This document shows positions 48,972 to 56,969 of a stretch of DNA of 64,000 nucleotides, piece after piece; the stretch's first letter is position 1; each line of letters opens with the position of its first letter. The stretch covers positions 229,472 to 293,471 of the forward strand of contig NZ_JAQZAL010000004.1 in the NCBI RefSeq assembly GCF_028737205.1, given 5' to 3'. Position numbers and translations under genes: made by a program. This DNA comes from Actinomycetospora lutea. Lineage in GTDB: Bacteria; Actinomycetota; Actinomycetes; Mycobacteriales; Pseudonocardiaceae. Below the pieces are notes generated by a model. That model was not told the DNA's origin. It worked only from the letters and a program-made list of their open reading frames with translations, and did not search any database.

Positions 48972-50306
48972 GACCGCCGCGATCGCCGCCCGCGTCGCCT
49001 CCGGGTCGAGGTAGTCGTCGGTGTGCTCGAACTCGGCGAGCCGCCCGCTCGCGCCCGTCAGGAACCCGAGGCGGACCGCGCTCGTCCCGTGCAGGGCCCC
49101 CAGGGTCCACGCCGAGGCGACCCGCGCCATCGCGGCCGGCGCCCGCATCGCCCAGAGGTGGTAGGCGCGCGTCACCCCCGCCGCGACGGTGCCGGTGAGG
49201 TCGACGCCGAACGGCTTCGCCACGGCGTCGGTGCCCCCGAGGTCGACGACCATGCCGAGGTCGCGGTGGCGGTACGGCCGTGTCGGCTGCCCGGTGAGGC
49301 CCGCGACGACGTTGTCGGCGGCGACGGGGGCCTGGCGCGAGGCGTGCTGCGCGGTCGGCGGGCACACCGCGCCGCCGCCCGTGGCGAGGTCGGGCACCGC
49401 CGCCGCGTCCCCGATGGCGAGCACCTCGGGGTGCCCGGGCACCGACAGGTCCGCCTCCACGACGAGCCGACCGTGGTCGGTGGCCGCGTCCAGGTGGCTC
49501 ATGAGCGGGCTGGGGGAGACCCCCGCCGTCCAGATCAGCGTCTGCGTCGGCAGGCGGCGGCCGTCGGACAGCGTCGCCGACCCGTCGTCCACCGCGGTCA
49601 GGCTCGTCTCGAGGTCGACGTGGATGCCGCGGGACTCGAGCACGCGCCGCGTGTCCTCGCCGAGCCTGTCGCCGAGGCCGGGCATGAGCCCGTCGTGGTG
49701 CTGCACGACGTGCCACTGCACGAGCCCGGGATCCAGGCGGGGGAAGCGCCGCGCCAGGGCGGTGGTCATGAGCTGCAGGTTCGCGGCGGTCTCGACGCCG
49801 GCGTAGCCCCCGCCGACGACGACGAAGCGGCAGCGCTGCGCCCGCTCGTCGGGGTCGTCGGAGGTGTTGGCGACCTCGAGCTGGCCCAGCACGTGGTCGC
49901 GCAGGTAGGCCGCCTCGGCGAGGGTCTTGCAGCCGCGTCCGTACTCGCGCAGGCCGGGGATGTCCATGACCTTGGTGACGCTGCCGGGCGCGAGCACGAG
50001 CCGGTCGTAGCCCAGGACCTCGGGGTTGCCGGTGATGCTGCGGACCAGCACGCGGCGCGCGTCGAGGTCGATGCCGGTCGCCCGTCCCGGGACGAGCACC
50101 GTGCGCCGCAGCCGTCGCGACAGCGACACGACGGCCGCCGGGGCCGGCAGCAGCCCGGCCGCCACCTGGGGCAACAGCGGCAGGTAGAGCATGTAGTCGT
50201 CCGGGCAGACGAGCCGGATGTCCGCGTCCGGCGCGAACCGTTCCACCCGGCGCGCCACACCCGATCCCGCGAAGCCGCCACCCACCACGACGATGCGTTC
50301 GCTCAT
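48969..50306 (-). CDS. NDH-2-like NAD(P)/FAD-dependent oxidoreductase
   Basis: 445 aa two-dinucleotide-binding flavoprotein. FAD fold IVVVGGGFAGSGVARRVER, NAD(P)H fold FVVVGGGYAGVETAANLQLM, and late FAD motif VLAIGDAAAVPDL. The pattern is that of type II NADH:quinone dehydrogenases and related enzymes. The C-terminus has amphipathic sequence (LWAMRAPAAMARVASAWTLG) that could hold it at the membrane. If it is an NDH-2, it offers a non-pumping route to the same menaquinone pool as complex I. ATG 50306. Confidence 0.82.
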   Translation of the reverse strand: MSERIVVVGGGFAGSGVARRVERFAPDADIRLVCPDDYMLYLPLLPQVAAGLLPAPAAVVSLSRRLRRTVLVPGRATGIDLDARRVLVRSITGNPEVLGYDRLVLAPGSVTKVMDIPGLREYGRGCKTLAEAAYLRDHVLGQLEVANTSDDPDERAQRCRFVVVGGGYAGVETAANLQLMTTALARRFPRLDPGLVQWHVVQHHDGLMPGLGDRLGEDTRRVLESRGIHVDLETSLTAVDDGSATLSDGRRLPTQTLIWTAGVSPSPLMSHLDAATDHGRLVVEADLSVPGHPEVLAIGDAAAVPDLATGGGAVCPPTAQHASRQAPVAADNVVAGLTGQPTRPYRHRDLGMVVDLGGTDAVAKPFGVDLTGTVAAGVTRAYHLWAMRAPAAMARVASAWTLGALHGTSAVRLGFLTGASGRLAEFEHTDDYLDPEATRAAIAAV

Positions 50307-50397
50307 GGTGTTCTGCCTACCCCACCCCGGCCCGTGGTCGTGTCACGCTGGGTTCGGCGCGTGCGACGGAATCTGCCGGCCGGGGGGAGGGATCGAC

Positions 50398-52212
50398 GTG
50401 GCGGAGAGCTCGGTGACGACGGACGACGCCCTGCGCTGCGGCGACCTCACCGACCCGGTGCGTCTGGCCCACCTCGCCGAGTCCGGCCTCGGACCGCGCG
50501 TGGACGACCGCATGGAGTGGTTCGCCGCGCGGGTCCGCCGGTGGCTCGAGGTGCCGGTGGCGCTGGTGTCGCTGGTCCGGCCCGACGAGCAGGTCTTCCC
50601 GGGCGCCGCCGGCCTGGGCGAGCCCTGGGCGAGCTCGCGACGGACGCCCCTGACCCATTCGTTCTGTCAGCACGTGGTGGCGACCCGCCGGCCGCTCGTC
50701 ATCGAGGACGCGCGCGCGGATCCGCTGGTGGCGGAGAACCTGGCCGTCCGCGACCTCGGTGTCGTCGCCTACGCGGGCATGCCGCTGACGGACGAGTCGG
50801 GCCACGTCCTGGGCTCGCTCTGCGCGATCGACCTGGTACCGCGCTCGTGGCGGCCGGCCGAGCTGGAGGCACTGGCCGACCTCGCCGCGGCCTGCTCGAT
50901 CGAGCTGCGGCTGCGTCTCGCCCGGGTGGGCGCGGAACGCGAGCGTGCGCGGCGCGACGACCTGGAGGAGTCCCTGCGCGACGCCGTCGACCGCAGCCAG
51001 ACGCTGCTGGAGGTCTCGCGATCGGTCGCGGACAGCACCTCGATGGAGGACGTGCGAGCAGGCCTGGCGGGGCTGACCCGGGGTGGGCTGGAGCCCGACC
51101 ACCTCGACGTGCTCGTCGTCGGCGACGACGGGATCCTGCAGCGGCTGCCGGGGCCGGACGATCCCGACGGGGCCGACCGGTGGGACCCGAGCGGTGAGGA
51201 GCCCACGCCGCCCGCCCTGGCCGTGGCGGAGCGCCGGGCCGTGTACTGCGCGACGCGCCGCGAGTTCGACGACGTGTTCGGTGCGCGGTCCCGCGGGCGG
51301 CTCCGGGACCTCGACCTGCACGCGGTCGTCGCCGCACCCTTCCTGGGCCCGCGCGGGGCCTCCGGGGCGCTCGTCCTGGGCTGGCGACGCCCGCGGGAGT
51401 TCTCTCCGGCCGACCTGCTGCTCGTCAGCACCGTGACCGCCTACACGGCCCGGGCCATCGACCACGTCAGCTGGATCCAGCACCGGGTCACGGTCGCCCG
51501 CGAGATGCAGCAGGCGCTGCTGACGCAGGTGCCGGACGTCCCCGGTCTGCAGATCGCCGCCCGCTACGAGCCGGCCGACGCCGAGGAGTACGTGGGCGGC
51601 GACTGGTTCGACGTGTCGCCCCTGCGCGCTCCCGGGCAGGAGACGGCGGTGGTGATCTCGGTCGGCGACATCGTCGGCCACGAGCTCGACGCCGCGATCG
51701 ACATGGGCCAGGTCCGGTCGATGCTGCGGCAGGCGGCCTGGGACCGCGCGGCGGGCCCGCCGTCGCTGATCGTGCACGCCTTCGAGACCGCCAACGCCGG
51801 TGCCGGGCTCGACGCCGCCGGCACGATGGTCGTCGCGCACCTGCGGCGCCGCGCGGGCGGCCGCTGGACGATGACCTGGGTCAACGCCGGCCACCCGCTC
51901 CCGATCCTCGTGACACCCGGGGAGACCCGGCTCCTCGAGGGCCACGGCCGGCTGTTCGGGCTGCCCGCCGGAGTCGTCGACGAACGCGGCGACCAGGAGG
52001 TCGACGTGCCGCCCGGTGCCGTGCTCGTCCTGTACAGCGACGGCCTGGTCGAGCAGCGCGGGGCCGACATCGACGAGCGGACCGAGGACCTGCGGGCCTT
52101 CCTGGCGCAGCGGGGGACGACGGAGCCCGGCGTCCTCGCCGACGCCGTCATGGGCGAGTTCGGGCGCCGCAGCGGCGACGACGTCGTCGTCCTGGTGGTC
52201 CGCTTCGACTGA
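50398..52212 (+). CDS. GAF-GAF-SpoIIE protein phosphatase
   Basis: 604 aa. N-terminal GAF domain (about 45-185) with THSFCQHVVATRRPLVIEDA; a coiled linker; a second GAF-like domain (about 205-365); and a C-terminal PP2C/SpoIIE domain starting at VAREMQQALLTQ, with GGDWFDVS and SVGDIVGHELDAA holding metal-binding Asp residues. Such proteins dephosphorylate anti-anti-sigma factors. No partner anti-sigma kinase is next to it. GGGGGGAGG lies 7 nt before GTG 50398. Confidence 0.9.
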   Translation: MAESSVTTDDALRCGDLTDPVRLAHLAESGLGPRVDDRMEWFAARVRRWLEVPVALVSLVRPDEQVFPGAAGLGEPWASSRRTPLTHSFCQHVVATRRPLVIEDARADPLVAENLAVRDLGVVAYAGMPLTDESGHVLGSLCAIDLVPRSWRPAELEALADLAAACSIELRLRLARVGAERERARRDDLEESLRDAVDRSQTLLEVSRSVADSTSMEDVRAGLAGLTRGGLEPDHLDVLVVGDDGILQRLPGPDDPDGADRWDPSGEEPTPPALAVAERRAVYCATRREFDDVFGARSRGRLRDLDLHAVVAAPFLGPRGASGALVLGWRRPREFSPADLLLVSTVTAYTARAIDHVSWIQHRVTVAREMQQALLTQVPDVPGLQIAARYEPADAEEYVGGDWFDVSPLRAPGQETAVVISVGDIVGHELDAAIDMGQVRSMLRQAAWDRAAGPPSLIVHAFETANAGAGLDAAGTMVVAHLRRRAGGRWTMTWVNAGHPLPILVTPGETRLLEGHGRLFGLPAGVVDERGDQEVDVPPGAVLVLYSDGLVEQRGADIDERTEDLRAFLAQRGTTEPGVLADAVMGEFGRRSGDDVVVLVVRFD

Positions 52213-52408
52213 GTCCGCGTCCTCGGCGGGGGTGTCGGGTGGACCTCCGTGCAGGGACGCGGCGGACCGCGCGGGGTTGTCCCGGTCGTCCGGATCCACC
52301 CCGCTCGTGTGGTCCGCGCGGATCTCCCCTAACGATCGCGGGGGCCGCGGCGACGGTGGTGCTGAGCGCGACGCCGCGCTCGCCCACCACCTCCCCGGGA
52401 GACCCTCC

Positions 52409-53131
52409 GTGCCTGCTCACCGTGCCGTCCGCCGGACCCGCCGCACCCGCGCCGCCGCCCTCGGGACGCTGACGCTGCTCGGTGCGTTCGGTCCCGGGGC
52501 GGGGATGGCCCTGGCCGCCGGTGCCGGCGACAAGGACTGCGACGACTTCACCTACCAGGAGGACGCCCAGGAGGTCCACGACGCCGACACGTCGGACCCG
52601 CACGGTCTCGACGGCAACGACCAGGACGGGCGTGCCTGCGAGAGCCTGCCGAGCCGGTCGGCCAGCGAGGACCTCGGCCTCGTCGACGCGCCGGCGTCGT
52701 CGTCCTCGGGGTCCTCCTCCGCGGGCACGCGCGAGACGTCGGTCTCCTCGACCCGAACCGCGCCGACGCAGGACCGCGACTGCGCGGACTTCTCCTCGCA
52801 GGCCGAGGCGCAGGCCGTCCTCGACGACGACCCGAGCGACCCGGAGCGCCTCGACGCCGACGACGACGGGGTCGCCTGCGAGTCGTTCGGCTACCGCGAC
52901 GACAGCAGCGACGACGGCAGCGACGACGACGGCTCCGACGTCGACGTCCGTCCGGCCGCCGCGACCGGGCACAGTGCGGACCGCTACCCCGTCGGCGGCG
53001 TCGAGGCCGGTGACGGCTCCGCCCCGTCCGAGGGTGTCGACGCCCTGGGCTACGCCCTCCTGGGCTCGGCTGCGGTCGCCGGTGCCGTGGCCGTCCGCCA
53101 CGCCCGCCCGGGGCGGCACCGCCGGGTCTGA
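52409..53131 (+). CDS. Secreted protein with two excalibur domains
   Basis: 240 aa. Signal peptide: RRTRRTRAAALGTLTLLGAF to about residue 38. Two excalibur Ca-binding repeats follow, each starting with DCDDF/DCADF and ending in DxNDQDGRACE or DADDDGVACE, separated by a Ser-rich linker. A second Asp/Ser-rich region precedes a C-terminal helix (ALGYALLGSAAVAGAVAV) with a basic tail, suggesting anchoring at the cell envelope. GGGAGA is 7 nt before GTG 52409. Role unknown. Confidence 0.85.
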   Translation: MPAHRAVRRTRRTRAAALGTLTLLGAFGPGAGMALAAGAGDKDCDDFTYQEDAQEVHDADTSDPHGLDGNDQDGRACESLPSRSASEDLGLVDAPASSSSGSSSAGTRETSVSSTRTAPTQDRDCADFSSQAEAQAVLDDDPSDPERLDADDDGVACESFGYRDDSSDDGSDDDGSDVDVRPAAATGHSADRYPVGGVEAGDGSAPSEGVDALGYALLGSAAVAGAVAVRHARPGRHRRV

Positions 53132-53132
53132 G

Positions 53133-53639
53133 CTACGGCTCCCGGCTCGCGTACAGGTAGGCCGGGACGTGGGCGCCGCGGCCGGTGTCGTGCATCGCGG
53201 TGCCGATCCGGTGCCACCCGAGGCGTTCGTAGATCCCGATCGCGACGGTGTCCTTGGCCATGACGTCGCCGACGATGTCGAGATCGTGGTGGACGGCCCA
53301 GTCGGTCAGGGTGCGGGCGAGCGTCGTGCCCAGGCGGCGGCCGCGCCCGGCCGGGGCGACGAACAGGCGGGCGCCGACGATGGTGGTGGCGATGTCCCCG
53401 CCGCGCTGCACCCAGGCGTCGACGGCGGCGATCTCGGGCTGCGCGGTCATGGCCAGGGCGTGTCCGACCACGGCGTCCTCGAGGACGGCGACCCAGGCGT
53501 GCAGGGTCCCGCGCGGGGTGAGCCAGGCGTGCGGGTCGGCGACGCCCTCGACCGGATAGCCGTCGATCCGGTGGACCTCGACGAGCGCGGCGGCGAGGGC
53601 GTCGAGGTCCCCGGGTCGGCGGTCGCGCACGGCGGCCAC
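53133..53639 (-). CDS. GNAT family N-acetyltransferase
   Basis: 168 aa. Acetyl-CoA motif LFVAPAGRGRRLGTTLARTL and the C-terminal AIGIYERLGWHRIGTAM are clear. GTG 53639 is 7 nt after the yajQ stop, so it may be co-transcribed with yajQ. Acceptor unknown. Converges with the excalibur gene, 1 nt apart. Confidence 0.87.
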   Translation of the reverse strand: MAAVRDRRPGDLDALAAALVEVHRIDGYPVEGVADPHAWLTPRGTLHAWVAVLEDAVVGHALAMTAQPEIAAVDAWVQRGGDIATTIVGARLFVAPAGRGRRLGTTLARTLTDWAVHHDLDIVGDVMAKDTVAIGIYERLGWHRIGTAMHDTGRGAHVPAYLYASREP

Positions 53640-53646
53640 CGCGGGC

Positions 53647-54138
53647 TCAGCGGTAGTTCGTGAACTGCAGCGCGATCTCGAAGTCGCGCTCCTTGAGCAG
53701 GGAGATGACCGCCTGCAGGTCGTCCTTCTTCTTGCCGGTGACGCGCAGCTGGTCGTCCTGCATCTGGGCCTGGATGCCCTTGGGGCCCTCGTCCCGGATG
53801 ACCTTGGAGATCTCCTTGCCCTTGTCCTTGCTGATCCCCTGCACCAGCGAGCCGGTGACCTTGTAGGTCTTGCCCGAGATCGCGGGCTCGCCCACGTCGA
53901 AGGCCTTCAGCGAGATGCCGCGCTTGATCAGCTTCTCCTTGAAGACGTCGATCGCGGCGGTGCAGCGCTCCTCGGTCTCGGCGCTGATCGTGATCGCCTC
54001 CTCGCCGGCCCAGGACACGTCGGCGCCCGTGCCGCGGAAGTCGAACCGCTGCGTGAGCTCCTTGCTCGCCTGGTTGAGCGCGTTGTCGACCTCCTGGCGG
54101 TCGACCTTGCTCACGACGTCGAACGAGGGGTTGGCCAT
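53647..54138 (-). CDS. yajQ: YajQ family nucleotide-binding protein
   Basis: 163 aa, full length for the family. Begins [20 protein letters not shown] and ends [11 protein letters not shown], with [16 protein letters not shown] [20 protein letters not shown] in the middle. YajQ proteins bind nucleotides, including cyclic di-GMP in some Gram-negative bacteria; the role in actinobacteria is unknown. GGGAGGAC precedes ATG 54138. The gene flanks the tRNA-Tyr integration site. Confidence 0.96.
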   Translation of the reverse strand: MANPSFDVVSKVDRQEVDNALNQASKELTQRFDFRGTGADVSWAGEEAITISAETEERCTAAIDVFKEKLIKRGISLKAFDVGEPAISGKTYKVTGSLVQGISKDKGKEISKVIRDEGPKGIQAQMQDDQLRVTGKKKDDLQAVISLLKERDFEIALQFTNYR

Positions 54139-54246
54139 CGTCGTCCTCCCTGACGTGTCGGCGAGTCTGCGGAGGGGGCCGCCTGCACCGGCGGCGGACC
54201 CGGGTCTGTAGTCTCTACGACGTCATCCTGCGGGGTGGCACACCCT

Positions 54247-54330
54247 GGCGGGTTGCCCGAGCGGCCAATGGGAGCGGACTGTAAATCCGTCGCGAAAGCT
54301 TCGAAGGTTCGAATCCTTCACCCGCCACCA
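54247..54330 (+). tRNA. tRNA-Tyr (GUA), with encoded CCA
   Basis: 84 nt, class II with a long variable arm. Acceptor stem GGCGGGT pairs with ACCCGCC, followed by A and CCA. Anticodon GTA at 54281-54283 within CGGACTGTAAATCCG. T-loop GGTTCGAATCC. The gene is complete, so the integration of the neighbouring element restored the 3' end. The S. coelicolor SLP1 element uses tRNA-Tyr. Confidence 0.97.
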
Positions 54331-54331
54331 C

Positions 54332-54369
54332 CAGCCCCGTCACCTCGCTGACCAGCGACGACGGGGCTG
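54332..54369 (+). terminator. Hairpin behind tRNA-Tyr
   Basis: CAGCCCCGTC and GACGGGGCTG form a 10-bp stem, with a nested TCGCT/AGCGA pair in the loop. It begins 2 nt after the tRNA CCA, a likely terminator. Confidence 0.6.
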
Positions 54370-54860
54370 ACTCATGATCAGGGCCGTGTTCGGCTCTGTC
54401 CGACTGTGACCGGCTCTGCGCGGGTGTCCACGGACGATGCACGGACAGGTCGATCATGACGGGTCCTCGCCCAGCGCCTCGGTGATCCGGCGCCGCGCCT
54501 CGTCCTCCTGGCCGACGATGCGCTTGGCAGAGACGCGCAGGAGCACGTTCACGCTGCGCCCGGCCCAGTCGGCGACCTGCGACAAGTCCTGTGCCTCCCC
54601 GCTTGCGTACCGAGGCCTTCACGGAGGACAGTCTTGTGCAGCTGGAACGCCGCCGCCGGTCGTAGGGACCCTCGGCTTCAGTGCACGACCCACGCAGGGG
54701 CTTGGGCACTCCTAGGAAGCGACCAGCACACCCCGCATTCGGCTCCGCCACCACTCCTGGCGCTGAGTCATGCGCTCCATTCGCCGTCACGACGTTGCTC
54801 CTCGGCGCGTCGCGACGGCTCCTCGAGTCCGCGGCCGACACCGCGCGTCTCGGGCCGGTC
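54370..54860. other. Region between tRNA terminator and first small ORF of the element
   Basis: About 490 nt with no intact gene. It contains the integrase scrap (54454-54581), short direct repeats (GGCTCTG near 54395-54420) and the left arm of a large stem-loop beginning at 54855. Confidence 0.6.
54454..54581 (-). pseudogene. 3' scrap of a second integrase, catalytic Tyr replaced
   Basis: On the minus strand 54581-54460 matches the end of the live integrase gene (55502-55381) at 115 of 122 nt (94%). It reads SVNVLLRVSAKRIVGQED and then EARRRITEALGEDPS before TGA. The catalytic Tyr of the live copy (VYAK) is Ser here, and everything upstream of the scrap is missing. It is best explained as what remains of a related element once inserted at the same tRNA. 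Confidence 0.85.
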
Positions 54861-54905
54861 GTGCCCGCCACCGCCCGCAGGGGGGCCGGTGGCGGGCACG
54901 ACCGG
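54855..54905. repeat. Large stem-loop, 19-bp perfect arms
   Basis: Arms CCGGTCGTGCCCGCCACCG (54855-54873) and its exact complement (54887-54905) flank a 13-nt GC-rich loop. Could be a terminator, attenuator or replication/transfer structure; nothing decides between these. Confidence 0.7.
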
Positions 54906-55160
54906 GCCCCTCCACAGGGAAGGCCGCACGTCATCACTACTTCTCCCGTTCCCGAACCGACCCTCTCCGACCACGTCGACCGAGCCTGGATCGACCGACT
55001 CGTGGACCTGCAGGTCCTCGCCGCCCACGGCGATACCGCCGCGTCTTCACAGATCGATGAGTGGCTCGCGCACGACCCCGAGGCCCGCCGACTGTGGAAC
55101 ACCATGGTTCAGACCTGCCAGCAAGTCCGGCCCGACGGCCCCGACGCGTGGTCACCTTGA
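54861..55160 (+). CDS. Small hypothetical protein of the element
   Basis: 99 aa if GTG 54861 is used. The convincing part is the C-terminal ~75 residues: TLSDHVDRAWIDRLVDLQVL, AAHGDTAASSQIDEWLAHDP, EARRLWNTMVQTCQQVRPDG, which look like a real soluble helical protein. The frame is open from 54681, but no start has a good ribosome site, and the N-terminal region coincides with the stem-loop. No family recognised. Confidence 0.4.
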   Translation: MPATARRGAGGGHDRAPPQGRPHVITTSPVPEPTLSDHVDRAWIDRLVDLQVLAAHGDTAASSQIDEWLAHDPEARRLWNTMVQTCQQVRPDGPDAWSP

Positions 55161-55339
55161 GTCGCCGAAGCGTCACGGCCGACCTTCTCGATCTCGTCGG
55201 CGAGGGAGTCGGTGCCGTGCTCATCTCCTCCGTCTCCCTGATGGACAACGCTTTCAGGCCATCGCGGCCCTTCCCGCGTGCGGTCTCCTCGCTACTCGAA
55301 CGCGAACCCAACGGTGACAGCCGGCCGGCTCGCCCGTGA
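55148..55339 (+). CDS. Possible small ORF overlapping the previous one
   Basis: 63 aa from GTG 55148: SVTADLLDLVGEGVGAVLIS then SVSLMDNAFRPSRPFPRAVS. The 13-nt overlap with the preceding small ORF suggests coupling, but there is no homology to support it. It ends 38 nt before the convergent integrase stop. Confidence 0.3.
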   Translation: MVTLSRRSVTADLLDLVGEGVGAVLISSVSLMDNAFRPSRPFPRAVSSLLEREPNGDSRPARP

Positions 55340-55377
55340 CCGTCACGCCCCCATTCACGGGCAAGAAACAAGATCGC

Positions 55378-56760
55378 TCACGGGTCCTCGCCCAGCGCCT
55401 CGGTGATCCGCCGCCGCGCCTCGTCCTCCTGGCCGACGATGCACTTCGCGTAGACGCGCAGGAGCACGTTCACGCTGTGCCCGGCCCACTCGGCGACCTG
55501 CGGTGCCGGAACGCCGGAGTTGAGCCAGGTCGACACAGCGGCGTGCCGGAGGTCGTAGGGCCGGCGCGCGAGGGGTGAGGCGACCTCGGCCGCCGTCAGG
55601 GCCTTCTCGCGGGCGTCGCGCCACACCCGCTGGTAGACGCTGCCGGCCAGCGGGCCGCCGCGGGCGCCGCGGAACAGCCGGCCCTGACAGTCGACGCCGA
55701 AGCTGTCGATGTGGTCCCGCAGCAGCCGGACCAGCGGCGGGGGAGCGGGCACGATGCGTACGTCCTGACGTCCTCGGTGCTTGAGCCCGCGCGGCTCCCG
55801 GCGGGTAGCGAGGCCGGTCCACGCGCGCCCGGTCTCCGGGGCGGAGCCGGTGAGGTACAGCTCGCCCCACCCGGCGTCAGGCAGCGTCAGGGCGTCGCGG
55901 CGGAGCTCCACGGCCTCGGCCGGGCGGAGGGCGGCGTAGTAGATCGCGGCGAAGAACGCGACCAGCGCGGGCCCGGCCTTGCCCTGCACCCTCACCGCCT
56001 CGAGCAGCGAGCGTGCCTGCGCCGGGTTGACCACCGCCCGCGGGTTGACCGTGTCGGCCAGTTTGGGTGCGCTCCAGCGGATCGTGCGCAGCGGGTTGGA
56101 CGGCAGCAGCTCCCGTTCCACCGCGTACTCGACGATGTTGAAGAACGTGGCGCGCTTGCGGGTCACGGTGCTCGCGCTGGCCGGTGCGCCGTCCAGGCGC
56201 AGCGTGAAGCGGTCCAGCACGGCACGCACGAGCACGGTATCGGCCAGCGCCGAGACCGGCACCGTGTGCTGAGCCAGCCAGCGTGCCGCCGCGGCCATGT
56301 CGTCGTCGGCGGGCGGGCCGGCGGCGCGCACCGGCGCGTTGAAGGCCCAGGCGTAGAGCGTGGCGCGGAGGACGTCGTCGTCCGGCCGGCCGCGGTCGGT
56401 GGTCAGGAGAGCTGGCGTCGTCGTGGTCAGCGACTCCGCGATGCCGCGCCGGCTCTTGCCTGCCTGCCGCGGCCACTTCATGTCGACGTAGTCGCACGCC
56501 AGCGCGAACCACGTGACCGCGGCGACCTCGGGCGCCGATGACACGGGCCGGCCGGTCGCCACGTCGAACGGCTCCCCGCGCCGGATCGCGCTCACCAGCT
56601 CGGAGCGGAACCCGTCGGCCTGCCTGGGGTGCCGGAACGAGTCGTGCCACTCCTGACCGGCCACGATCCACCGCACCCGGTACGTCGTGCCGCGGGCACC
56701 CTCGCGCTTCTTCACGCCCCACACCCGGACGTCCAGCGTGGTCTCTCGTTTCGGTGCCAT
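55378..56760 (-). CDS. int: Tyrosine recombinase (integrase) of the AICE
   Basis: 460 aa. N-terminal arm-binding region, core-binding domain (about 80-240), and catalytic domain with R279 (YAALRPAEAVEL), R405 (YDLRHAAVSTWLN), H428 (WAGHSVNV) and nucleophile Y437 (LLRVYAKC). The HxxR histidine is Tyr (YDLR), as is common in actinomycete integrases. ATG 56760 overlaps the xis stop (ATGA). Its position beside tRNA-Tyr indicates that site as attB. Confidence 0.95.
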   Translation of the reverse strand: MAPKRETTLDVRVWGVKKREGARGTTYRVRWIVAGQEWHDSFRHPRQADGFRSELVSAIRRGEPFDVATGRPVSSAPEVAAVTWFALACDYVDMKWPRQAGKSRRGIAESLTTTTPALLTTDRGRPDDDVLRATLYAWAFNAPVRAAGPPADDDMAAAARWLAQHTVPVSALADTVLVRAVLDRFTLRLDGAPASASTVTRKRATFFNIVEYAVERELLPSNPLRTIRWSAPKLADTVNPRAVVNPAQARSLLEAVRVQGKAGPALVAFFAAIYYAALRPAEAVELRRDALTLPDAGWGELYLTGSAPETGRAWTGLATRREPRGLKHRGRQDVRIVPAPPPLVRLLRDHIDSFGVDCQGRLFRGARGGPLAGSVYQRVWRDAREKALTAAEVASPLARRPYDLRHAAVSTWLNSGVPAPQVAEWAGHSVNVLLRVYAKCIVGQEDEARRRITEALGEDP

Positions 56761-56969
56761 CAGGCCGGGACCTCGCAGCCGTCCAGCCAGGCGTCGAGAT
56801 CGGCGCGCCGGATGCGGATCGCGCCGTTCGGGAGCCGGATGCACTTCGGCGCCTTCCCGAGCTGGCGCCACTGGTAGAACGTCGAGCGCGCGACCTGCAG
56901 CTCGTCGCAGACCTGCTCGACGGTCAGCTTCTCCACCGGTCGGCGCGGCGCAGGAACCCGGGCGGTCAC
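56760..56969 (-). CDS. xis: Excisionase, MerR-like helix-turn-helix
   Basis: 69 aa. KLTVEQVCDELQVARSTFYQ, then WRQLGKAPKCIRLPNGAIRI and RRADLDAWLDGCEVPA is the winged-helix of AICE excisionases, needed with integrase for excision. GTG 56969 overlaps the rep stop, and the stop overlaps the int ATG, giving a rep-xis-int transcript as in pSAM2. Confidence 0.92.
   Translation of the reverse strand: MTARVPAPRRPVEKLTVEQVCDELQVARSTFYQWRQLGKAPKCIRLPNGAIRIRRADLDAWLDGCEVPA

Noticed and set aside
54331..55377. Direct copy of the tRNA-Tyr 3' end that would mark a tandem att site
   Set aside because: No stretch resembling GGTTCGAATCCTTCACCC found here or up to 64000.
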